Below, piece by piece: positions 50,533 to 56,730 of a DNA stretch of 56,730 bases (positions are counted from its first letter, which is position 1; every line of letters begins with the position of its first letter). The position numbers and the translations under genes are program-made. The stretch is taken from the NCBI RefSeq assembly GCF_003944705.1, contig NZ_RWIS01000020.1:1-56730 (forward strand), read 5' to 3'. The notes under the pieces were generated by a model. It made no database searches. It had not been told where the DNA came from and worked only from the letters and a program-made list of their open reading frames with translations. This DNA comes from Hymenobacter metallilatus (GTDB lineage: Bacteria > Bacteroidota > Bacteroidia > Cytophagales > Hymenobacteraceae).

Positions 50533-52803
50533 ATGTTATTTGCCGCCGAACCACTCGCTCCCACGCTCGAATCAGCCCGTAAAGTCCTTAAGCAGTACTA
50601 CGGCTACGATTCCTTCCGGCCCATGCAAGAAGACATCATCCGCAACGTGCTGAGCGGGCAGGATACGGTGGTGCTCATGCCCACGGGCGGGGGTAAATCG
50701 GTGTGTTTTCAGGTGCCGGCCGTGGTGCAGGAAGGCGTGTGCGTGGTGGTGTCGCCCCTCATTGCTTTGATGAAGGACCAGGTGGAGGCCCTGAAGGCCA
50801 ACGGCATTTCGGCCGCCTACATCAACAGCAGCGTGGGCCAGAGCGAGCAGAACAACATTGCCGCCGACTGCCTCAACGGCTACCTCAAGCTGCTGTACGT
50901 AAGCCCCGAAAAGCTGCTCTCCGAGGGCTTTCTGACGTTTTTGCGGCGGCTGCGTATCAGCATGTTCGCCATTGATGAGGCCCACTGTATTTCCAGCTGG
51001 GGCCATGATTTCCGGCCCGAATACACCCAGCTGCGGGTGTTGCGCGAGCAGTTTCCGCAGGTGCCCATTATTGCCCTCACCGCCACCGCCGACCGCCTCA
51101 CCCAGCGCGACATCCAGACCCAGCTGCGCCTGAACAATCCGCGCGTCTTCCTTTCCTCGTTCGATAGGCCCAACCTCAACCTGATTGTGCGGCCGGGCCA
51201 GGACCGCGTGGGCGGCATTCTGGAGTTTCTGGAGCGCCACCCCGGCGAGTCGGGCATCATTTACTGCCTCTCGCGCAAGCAGTGCGAAACCCTGGCCCAG
51301 AAAATTCAGGTCAAGGGCGTAAAGGCCGGGTTCTACCACGCCGGCATGACGCCTAACCAGCGCGCCGCCGTGCAGGAAGGTTTCCTGAAGGATGATCTGC
51401 AGGTGATTGTGGCCACCATTGCCTTCGGCATGGGCATCGACAAGAGCAATGTGCGCTGGGTGATTCACTACAATCTGCCCAAGAACATCGAGGGGTACTA
51501 CCAGGAAATCGGGCGGGCCGGCCGCGACGGGGCTCCTGGCACGGCTGTGCTGTTCTACAGCTTTGCCGACGTGATGAGCCTGCGCGACATGCTCACCAAG
51601 GAAAACCCCAACCTCACCCAGCTCAACCTCACCAAGCTGGAGCGCATGCAGCAGTTTGCCGAGGCCGCTGGCTGCCGCCGCAAAATCCTGCTTAACTACT
51701 TCGGCGAAACCCTGCCCCAGGACTGCGGCAACTGTGACATCTGCCGCAACCCACCCACCACCTTCGACGGTACCGAGCTGGCCCAGAAGGCTCTTTCAGC
51801 GGTAGTGCGGGGGCGGGAGCGGCTCAGCATCAGCCTGCTGATTGATGTGCTGCGGGGCATGCGTAACCAAGCCGTGCTCAGCCAGGGCCTCGACCAGATT
51901 AAAACCTACGGCGCGGGCCGCGACCTGCCGTACCTGGATTGGTACAGCTACGTGCACCAGATGCTGAATGATGGGCTGCTCTACATTGCGTACGAGGAAG
52001 GCTACGCGCTGAAAATGACGAGTTTAGGCCGGGAGGTGCTGCAGGGCCAGCGTCCGGTATCCATGAAAAAATTCCAGCCCGCCGAAAAAGCCGAGAAGCC
52101 TGCCAAAGGCCGCAAAGCCGCCGCGGCCAAAGCCGCCGCCACCACGCCCGAAGCGGGCTTGTTCGAGGCTCTGCGTGCCCTGCGCAAGCGCATTGCCGAC
52201 GAGCAGGGCGTGCCGCCCTACGTTATCTTCACGGATACCACCCTGCAGGAAATGGCCGTAGAGCGCCCCGTCAACCGTAATGCCATGCTGGCCATTTCGG
52301 GGGTGGGCATGAAGAAGTTTGAGAACTACGGCGAGGCCTTCATCCGGGAAGTGCTGGCCCACGGCGGCAACCCCGCGGCCCTGGCCGACCTGGACGAGGA
52401 CGATGTGCCAACGGATCTGGGCTTCGATGCGGCGGCCCCGGCCCGGGCCCCGCGCAAACGGGCCGCCAAGGCCGCCCCCGAGCCGGCCGGCGAAACCACG
52501 GGCACCCTGGAAACCACGTTTCAGCTGCACCGCATGGGCCTGAGCGTGGAAGCCATTGCCGAGCGCCGCGACCTGGCCGTATCCACGGTGCAAACTCACC
52601 TGACCACCGGCTACGCCAAAGGCCTGGCCCTGCGCCTGGAAGAATTCCTGAAGCCCCAGGAGCTGGCCGAAATCCAGACGGCCCAGGCCCAGCTCGGCGG
52701 CAGCCCCATGCTCCGCGACCTGTTCGACCACCTGCGGGAGCAGTACGATTACTTCCGGTTGCGGCTGGCACTGCTGTATTTCAAGCGGCTGCGGGGTGAG
52801 TAG
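50533..52803 (+). CDS. recQ: ATP-dependent DNA helicase RecQ
   Basis: 756 aa. Helicase core: Walker A MPTGGGKSVCFQVPA from residue 49, DEAHCISSWGHDFR near 147, and motif VI QEIGRAGRDG. The RQC zinc site is CRRKILLNYFGE...CGNCDIC (about 378-402), followed by a winged helix. HRDC domain about 543-610 (LFEALRALRKRIADEQGVPP). After an Ala/Pro linker the C-terminus has an extra HTH-like region (LHRMGLSVEAIAERRDLAVS) common in Bacteroidota RecQ. Unwinds DNA in recombination and fork repair. Confidence 0.96.
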   Translation: MLFAAEPLAPTLESARKVLKQYYGYDSFRPMQEDIIRNVLSGQDTVVLMPTGGGKSVCFQVPAVVQEGVCVVVSPLIALMKDQVEALKANGISAAYINSSVGQSEQNNIAADCLNGYLKLLYVSPEKLLSEGFLTFLRRLRISMFAIDEAHCISSWGHDFRPEYTQLRVLREQFPQVPIIALTATADRLTQRDIQTQLRLNNPRVFLSSFDRPNLNLIVRPGQDRVGGILEFLERHPGESGIIYCLSRKQCETLAQKIQVKGVKAGFYHAGMTPNQRAAVQEGFLKDDLQVIVATIAFGMGIDKSNVRWVIHYNLPKNIEGYYQEIGRAGRDGAPGTAVLFYSFADVMSLRDMLTKENPNLTQLNLTKLERMQQFAEAAGCRRKILLNYFGETLPQDCGNCDICRNPPTTFDGTELAQKALSAVVRGRERLSISLLIDVLRGMRNQAVLSQGLDQIKTYGAGRDLPYLDWYSYVHQMLNDGLLYIAYEEGYALKMTSLGREVLQGQRPVSMKKFQPAEKAEKPAKGRKAAAAKAAATTPEAGLFEALRALRKRIADEQGVPPYVIFTDTTLQEMAVERPVNRNAMLAISGVGMKKFENYGEAFIREVLAHGGNPAALADLDEDDVPTDLGFDAAAPARAPRKRAAKAAPEPAGETTGTLETTFQLHRMGLSVEAIAERRDLAVSTVQTHLTTGYAKGLALRLEEFLKPQELAEIQTAQAQLGGSPMLRDLFDHLREQYDYFRLRLALLYFKRLRGE

Positions 52804-52899
52804 ACTGCGCCGGTCTGGCTGGATGCCCCGTCGGGCCGCGGGAGTCAGCCGCTCAGGCCAGGGTCTTCAGGTATCCTTACCCCTAGAACTGTGCCTGTC

Positions 52900-52911
52900 C
52901 TAAAATTTTAG
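52900..52911. promoter_or_regulatory. Palindrome upstream of the XRE/S24 regulator, operator candidate 1
   Basis: CTAAAATTTTAG, a perfect 12-nt palindrome with CTAA/TTAG ends, shared with the second site 13 nt downstream. Confidence 0.4.
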
Positions 52912-52923
52912 TAAAAATTTCGG

Positions 52924-52936
52924 CTAATTGAATTAG
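52924..52936. promoter_or_regulatory. Palindrome upstream of the XRE/S24 regulator, operator candidate 2
   Basis: CTAATTGAATTAG, a perfect 13-nt palindrome overlapping the expected -33 region of the candidate promoter at 52957-52964. Probable autorepression site. Confidence 0.45.
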
Positions 52937-52956
52937 TATTCGCGTAAACGGGTTCG

Positions 52957-52964
52957 TATCTTCG
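52957..52964 (+). promoter_or_regulatory. Candidate -7 box for the XRE/S24 regulator
   Basis: TATCTTCG matches TAnnTTYG, 52 nt before the ATG; its -33 region falls in the palindrome at 52924-52936. Confidence 0.5.
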
Positions 52965-53016
52965 TGAGCCGGTACTTGCTTGCCGTCGCAGCCCTATTCC
53001 CCGGCTCCCCTGCGTT

Positions 53017-53823
53017 ATGATTAACACCAACCTTAAATTCTGGCGGCGCGAGCTGAGCCTCACGCAGGCCCAGATGGCCGAAAAACTTGGCATCAAACGC
53101 TCCCTCGTGGGGGCGTACGAAGAAGGCCGGGCCGAACCCAAGCTAACCACGCTGGTAAATATGGCCCGCCTGTTCGGTATTACCCTGGATGCGCTGGTAA
53201 CCACCGACTTCACTAAAAAGAAGAATGCCAAAGCCGCCGCGCAGCTACAGGCCCAAACGGCTCAGGCTGCCACCGAGCAGAGCAACCGCGGCAACGGCCT
53301 GCGTATTCTGGCCCTGACCGTAGACCGGGACCAGAACGAAAATATTGAGCTGGTGCCCCAGAAAGCCGCCGCCGGCTACCTCAACGGCTACGCCGACCCC
53401 GAGTACCTGGAGGAGCTGCCCAAGTTCCGGCTGCCCATGCTGGGCAACACCGGCACCTACCGCGCCTTCGAAATTGCCGGCGACTCGATGCTGCCCATTG
53501 CCAGCGGAACCGTTATTGTGGGCCGCTACGTGGATGATTGGCTGAGCATTAAGGATGGGACGCCCTGCATTGTAGTGTCGGGCAAGGAGGGCATTGTATT
53601 CAAGCGTGTGTTCAACCGCCTGAAGGATGCCGCCCGCCTCACGCTGCACTCCGACAACACGCTGTACTCGCCCTATGAGATTGAGGTGGAGGATGTGGTG
53701 GAAATCTGGGAGGCCAAAGCCTACATCAGCAGCACTTTCCCCATTGCCGACCTTTCGCTGAACCGGCTGGCCAGCATTGTGCTGGATTTGCAACAGCAGG
53801 TCTCAACAATGAAAAAGGTTTAA
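53017..53823 (+). CDS. XRE-family regulator with S24 LexA-like self-cleavage domain
   Basis: 268 aa. N-terminal HTH: NLKFWRRELSLTQAQMAEKLG then IKRSLVGAYEEGRAEPKL (residues 5-45). A Gln/Ala-rich linker leads to the S24 domain: candidate cleavage bond Ala119-Gly120 in KAAAGYLNGY, Ser157 in AGDSMLPI, Lys196 in IVFKRVF. These fit LexA/CI-type autoproteolysis, so it is probably a stress-responsive repressor. A long C-terminal helix (SIVLDLQQQVSTMKKV) may be a coiled coil. Two palindromes just upstream suggest autoregulation. Not in a prophage context. Confidence 0.88.
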   Translation: MINTNLKFWRRELSLTQAQMAEKLGIKRSLVGAYEEGRAEPKLTTLVNMARLFGITLDALVTTDFTKKKNAKAAAQLQAQTAQAATEQSNRGNGLRILALTVDRDQNENIELVPQKAAAGYLNGYADPEYLEELPKFRLPMLGNTGTYRAFEIAGDSMLPIASGTVIVGRYVDDWLSIKDGTPCIVVSGKEGIVFKRVFNRLKDAARLTLHSDNTLYSPYEIEVEDVVEIWEAKAYISSTFPIADLSLNRLASIVLDLQQQVSTMKKV

Positions 53824-53848
53824 GCATCAGCGGCTCTCTGCTATACAT

Positions 53849-53880
53849 AACGCCTCCCACCGTGGAGGCGTTTTTTTTTT
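53849..53880 (+). terminator. Intrinsic terminator of the XRE/S24 gene
   Basis: AACGCCTCC stem pairing with GGAGGCGTT, followed by a run of T to 53880; 25 nt after the stop codon. Confidence 0.9.
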
Positions 53881-53976
53881 GACCTAGTACAGAGAGGAAG
53901 TTATTGGGGCAGTGCCTGAGTTAACCGCGGGTGTGCCGCTTGCGTACAGCGGGGTATTCCATCAACCAGACTCCCG

Positions 53977-54696
53977 ATGCTTAAGCTAATCCCCTCCACC
54001 GACCGTCATCATGCCGCACCCGTGGCCTGGCTCAATAGTTACTTTCTGTTCAGCTTTGCCGATTACTATGATCCGCAAAACGTTCATTTCGGGCCTTTGC
54101 GGGTGTTTAATGATGATACGGTGCAGGGTAACGCGGGCTTTCCTCAACACCCGCATTCCGAAATGGAAATAGTAACCCTGGTGCTGGATGGCGAGCTGAC
54201 CCACGAGGACACCATGGGCAACAAGCGCACCATCACCAAAGGCGAAGTGCAGCGAATGACGGCCGGCACCGGCCTGGCCCATTCTGAGCTGAACCAGACT
54301 GAGCAGCCAGTCCACCTCTACCAACTGTGGTTTCTGCCTAACCAAAAGAATCTGGCCCCGAGCTATGAGCAGAAAGACGTTGACTTTCTGGACACCAAAA
54401 ATGAGTTGGTGCCCCTGGTTTCGGGGCAGAAGGTGCTGGAAGATGTGGTGTACATGAACTCCAACAGCACTGTGTACTGGTGCAACCTGCGGGAAGGCAA
54501 AACGGTGTCGTTTAAGACGTTTCCTATCCGCAATACCTTTCTGTACGTGAAGGAAGGCAAGCTCTATGTGAACGGAGTGGACATCGGGCCCAACGACCAG
54601 ATTCGTTCCACCGATGAGCATGTACTGGAAATCCAGGCATCTGCCGATGCGCAGTTCATTCTGATAGACTTGCCCGGCAGCGAGGCGAATTATTAA
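53977..54696 (+). CDS. Pirin-family bicupin protein (YhhW-like)
   Basis: 239 aa. Cupin metal motif HPHSEMEIVTLVLDGELTHED (about 57-77; His, His and Glu), then the later His in GTGLAHSELN. PLRVFNDDTVQGNAGFPQHP is typical of pirins. E. coli YhhW has quercetinase activity in vitro; the native role is unknown. The gene is followed after 8 nt by the GAF gene, so the two likely form an operon. Confidence 0.9.
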   Translation: MLKLIPSTDRHHAAPVAWLNSYFLFSFADYYDPQNVHFGPLRVFNDDTVQGNAGFPQHPHSEMEIVTLVLDGELTHEDTMGNKRTITKGEVQRMTAGTGLAHSELNQTEQPVHLYQLWFLPNQKNLAPSYEQKDVDFLDTKNELVPLVSGQKVLEDVVYMNSNSTVYWCNLREGKTVSFKTFPIRNTFLYVKEGKLYVNGVDIGPNDQIRSTDEHVLEIQASADAQFILIDLPGSEANY

Positions 54697-54704
54697 CCCT
54701 GTTC

Positions 54705-55424
54705 ATGACCCAACACTTTCCTGATGAGTTGGTGCCCGCAAACGAGGCCATCCGCCTACGGACGCTGCACCTGTACCAGATTGCCAACACCGCACCCGAG
54801 AAAATCTTTGACGACTACGTGGCCTGGGCTGCTCAGCTGTTTGATACGCCTATTTCCCTGATTTCATTGGTTGACGAGGAATACGTGCACTTCAAGGCGG
54901 TAGCCGGGGCCGAGGGAGTGCCGGGTTTGCCGCGCACGGAAAGCATGTGCTCGGCCGCCATTCTGCTAGATACCCCTATCATTACCTCTGACTATAAGGC
55001 GGAGAGTTGCCGGCTTATCAAGCCCGACGTAGCGCAGGCGCTGGGGCTGAATTTCTATGCCGGCTCGGCTCTGCAGATGCCGCATGGGGAGCGAATTGGC
55101 ATGATGGCCGTAATTGGGAGGGAGTATCGGACGCTGTCGGCGGCGGAGCAGGACGTGTTGGTGAAACTGGCTAATCTGGTAAGCCGCACCATAGAGCTGC
55201 GTTTTCAGTATTTGCATGCTGCTCGGGCAGAACAATGGGAAACAGCGCAGCAGGAACTTACGGCTACCCTAGATGATAATGCGGCCCTGACCCGCTACCT
55301 GGTCACGCGCAACAACGGCATCAACCTCGACGATAATGAAATACAGGATTTGGTGCTGCGTCGGTTGAGCGGGGTGGGTAAGGTGCTGGACCGGCGGATG
55401 CAGGAAACTCAGCGGGCAGCTTAA
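54705..55424 (+). CDS. GAF-domain sensor protein
   Basis: 239 aa. A single GAF domain covers about 20-165: LYQIANTAPEKIFDDYVAWA, PISLISLVDEEYVHFKA, CSAAILLDTPIITSDYK, GERIGMMAVI. A C-terminal helical region (170-239) contains no HisKA, GGDEF or HTH output. The Cys in ESMCSAAI is a common position in this Bacteroidota group. Probably binds a small molecule; target unknown. Second gene of the pirin operon. Confidence 0.85.
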   Translation: MTQHFPDELVPANEAIRLRTLHLYQIANTAPEKIFDDYVAWAAQLFDTPISLISLVDEEYVHFKAVAGAEGVPGLPRTESMCSAAILLDTPIITSDYKAESCRLIKPDVAQALGLNFYAGSALQMPHGERIGMMAVIGREYRTLSAAEQDVLVKLANLVSRTIELRFQYLHAARAEQWETAQQELTATLDDNAALTRYLVTRNNGINLDDNEIQDLVLRRLSGVGKVLDRRMQETQRAA

Positions 55425-55451
55425 GAGCGTGATTGGGAATTTAGAACGAAC

Positions 55452-55489
55452 GTCATGCGTCAACAAGTGGACGCGAGATGAAGCATGAC
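55452..55489. repeat. Short nested palindrome between convergent genes
   Basis: GTCATGC (55452-55458) pairs with GCATGAC (55483-55489), and GCGTC (55457-55461) with GACGC (55470-55474). Resembles a miniature member of the GTCATTC family; may terminate either gene. Confidence 0.5.
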
Positions 55490-55539
55490 AGAAACGACGC
55501 TTTTATACATTCTCAAAAATGCCAGTAATATCTTGGTAA

Positions 55540-56394
55540 TTAACGATTTGTAGTAGTTGAGGAAGGTTTGAACACGCGCCGGAATGCCATGAGTGCCGCC
55601 GGGTGGTAAATGGTGCCGTGTGTTTCCTGCGGCATGGATTCGTAGTGCCACTGAATGGCCCGGTTATTAGCCGCTCTTAATGCTTGCACAAACGCGCCAG
55701 CATCGGTTACTATTTCGGGCTCGTTGCTGGAGGCAATGAACAGGGTTTTGGGCGCACCCTTGTACGTGTTCAGAAATGTAGGAGCCTGCTGTACAAGCTG
55801 CCGGTTGTTCCACCACAGGCTGGGGTCGAAAGCTAAATACGTGTTGAACAGGTCGGGTTCCAGCAGCAGGGTTTCCACCACAAACAGCCCGGCCAGCGAC
55901 TCGCCTACCACGGCAGTTTCCTCCGTAGTGCGGTAGCGCCGCTTGATTTCGGGCATCAACTCCGTATGGATGAACCGACGAAACGCCGCCGAGCCACCCA
56001 CACGTGGGGCTATTTTCTTATCCTTTTCATTGGTAGTTGGGCCGGTCATGTCGCGCCGACGCTCCGTGTTTTCGATACCCACCAGCAGGAAAGGCCGCAT
56101 GGTACCATTGCCCACCGATACCTGCACCAGGCCCGCTACGTGCAGAAAGTCCTCGGCTAGGCCCCCATCCGGCATGTACAGCACCGGCACCCGCATATTA
56201 GCCGATTCCGCGTAGCCCGCCGGTAAGTACACGTTGATGCGCCGCGTTTCGCCCAGGGCTTTGGAGGCAATGGTAAACGTCTGGCCGATGCAGAGCGGTA
56301 CGGCTTGCGTTTGGGCGTGAGCAGAATGAGGGTAGCCCAAGAGGTAACACAACATAGTGAGCCACCAAAAGGAGTTCAGCAAAAAAATGCGCAT
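55540..56394 (-). CDS. Secreted esterase of the IroE/Fes-like alpha/beta-hydrolase family
   Basis: 284 aa from the ATG at 56394 (MRIFLLNSFWWLTMLCYLLG, signal peptide ending AHAQ near residue 29). ETRRINVYLPAGYAES and VPVLYMPDGG lead into the hydrolase core; the nucleophile motif is VGESLAGLFVVETLLLEP (Ser in GESLAG), with the acid around ASSNEPEIV and His in ETHGTIYHP. Related to enterochelin esterase-like and D-type esterases. Periplasmic hydrolysis of an ester is likely; substrate unknown. A truncated gene ends 45 nt upstream on the same strand. Confidence 0.85.
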   Translation of the reverse strand: MRIFLLNSFWWLTMLCYLLGYPHSAHAQTQAVPLCIGQTFTIASKALGETRRINVYLPAGYAESANMRVPVLYMPDGGLAEDFLHVAGLVQVSVGNGTMRPFLLVGIENTERRRDMTGPTTNEKDKKIAPRVGGSAAFRRFIHTELMPEIKRRYRTTEETAVVGESLAGLFVVETLLLEPDLFNTYLAFDPSLWWNNRQLVQQAPTFLNTYKGAPKTLFIASSNEPEIVTDAGAFVQALRAANNRAIQWHYESMPQETHGTIYHPAALMAFRRVFKPSSTTTNR

Positions 56395-56438
56395 ACGCTT
56401 AAGTTGGGGAAAATATAGGTCTACGTTGATACTGGTCT

Positions 56439-56606
56439 TCAAGCTTTACTCCGGCGAGTAAGGCTTAGCAAGAGAGCTATAATCGATGTAACCAGGGATA
56501 TGCCCGTGATAAGCAATAAGGTAGATTGGTCGGGTTTACGCTCTCTCATTTGCTGATACCGGTAGCCGTTCAGGATGACGTATTCGCTTAACCAGTTTTT
56601 GTGGGC
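56439..56606 (-). pseudogene. 3' remnant of a membrane protein gene cut by an insertion sequence
   Basis: Minus strand from about 56606 to a TGA at 56441-56439 gives about 55 open codons ending KNWLSEYVILNGYRYQQM, then RERKPDQS, then a membrane helix LLLITGISLVTSIIALLLSL and TRRSKA. It looks like a genuine C-terminus with a single helix and basic tail. The 5' part is missing where the IS begins. Family not identifiable. Confidence 0.6.
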
Positions 56607-56730
56607 GGTGGTCTAAATCGTGGTTTTGCTATCTTGTGTGATGCTACAGACTACCCTTACCTGTGCTAAATGTGGGAGCACAGCCTTGCGCAAAAATGGG
56701 CATAGCCACGGCCACGCCAAGTATTTGTGC
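56607..56730 (+). mobile_element. Left end of an IS1-family-like insertion sequence (runs off the window)
   Basis: A candidate terminal repeat beginning GGTGGTCTAAATCGTGG at 56607 precedes a transposase start at 56641. The other end and target duplication are outside the window. Confidence 0.6.
56641..56730 (+). CDS. IS1-like transposase, N-terminal zinc finger (partial)
   Basis: First 30 codons only: MLQTTLTCAKCGSTALRKNG then HSHGHAKYLC, to the window end. CxxCGSxxLRKNGHxxGxxKYLC is the N-terminal zinc-finger pattern of IS1-family InsA-like transposases. Truncated by the window edge. Confidence 0.7.
   Translation, partial: MLQTTLTCAKCGSTALRKNGHSHGHAKYLC

Noticed and set aside
53017..53823. 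Prophage repressor
   Set aside because: The regulator has CI/LexA architecture but no phage genes are near; its neighbours are recQ and pirin.

Overview
The window looks like chromosome from a GC-rich member of the Bacteroidota, most like Hymenobacter and relatives (Cytophagales). The evidence is: two proteins with type IX secretion C-terminal sorting domains; many short lipoprotein signals; several promoters of the Bacteroidota type (TTG, about 19 nt, TAnnTTTG); few Shine-Dalgarno motifs; a DTE proton-pumping rhodopsin paired with a Brp/Blh carotene dioxygenase; and GH97, FucP-like, MutS2, TIGR02757 and KdsB proteins of the kind common in that phylum. No rRNA, CRISPR array, prophage or integrase was seen. 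One insertion sequence (IS1-like) begins at the right edge.

Layout. 1-2.5 kb: a Tes/MJ0619-like radical SAM protein, then three tandem paralogous small membrane proteins, the first broken by an early stop. 2.6-11.3 kb: lipocalin-like lipoprotein, Fpg glycosylase, M48 protease, a secreted metzincin-like T9SS protease, an ABC exporter and an MFS exporter. 11.7-25 kb: a large secreted protein, two tRNA-Glu(UUC) genes with near-identical terminators and promoters, and a carbohydrate block (GH15, fused OtsA-OtsB, a GH63-like lipoprotein, gap). 25-36.8 kb: a frameshifted lipoprotein, a lipid kinase, a SUI1/eIF1-like factor, GH97, kdsB, a LysM/RlpA-like protein, TIGR02757, mutS2 and rlmF. 36.9-41.6 kb: a T9SS phospholipase D-like protein and a shortened paralogue, then murB. 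41.8-47.8 kb: blh and rhodopsin, a FucP-type sugar transporter, an archaemetzincin-like gene with an amber stop, and an RlmL-like methyltransferase. 47.9-56.7 kb: secreted GH13 amylase, a Cys-rich copper-storage-like protein, recQ, a LexA-like XRE/S24 regulator, pirin-GAF operon, a secreted esterase, and a gene remnant cut by the IS.

How it works together. Alpha-glucan handling recurs: secreted GH13 and GH97, the GH63-like lipoprotein, the sugar importer, and cytosolic GH15 next to OtsAB, which suggests a trehalose cycle. Rhodopsin and Blh make a minimal light-driven proton pump plus its chromophore supply. The rest is mostly housekeeping.

The most unusual structure is not a gene. At least nine gene boundaries hold long imperfect hairpins whose arms are near-identical within a locus (1 mismatch in 69 bp at 49843-50026) but differ between loci. 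Several arms are themselves built of short degenerate repeats of 7, 8 or 9 nt. Three of them fill the gap from one stop codon to the next start codon exactly, and two run into coding sequence or a stop codon. A second theme is gene decay: two in-frame nonsense codons, one homopolymer frameshift and one IS-truncated gene.
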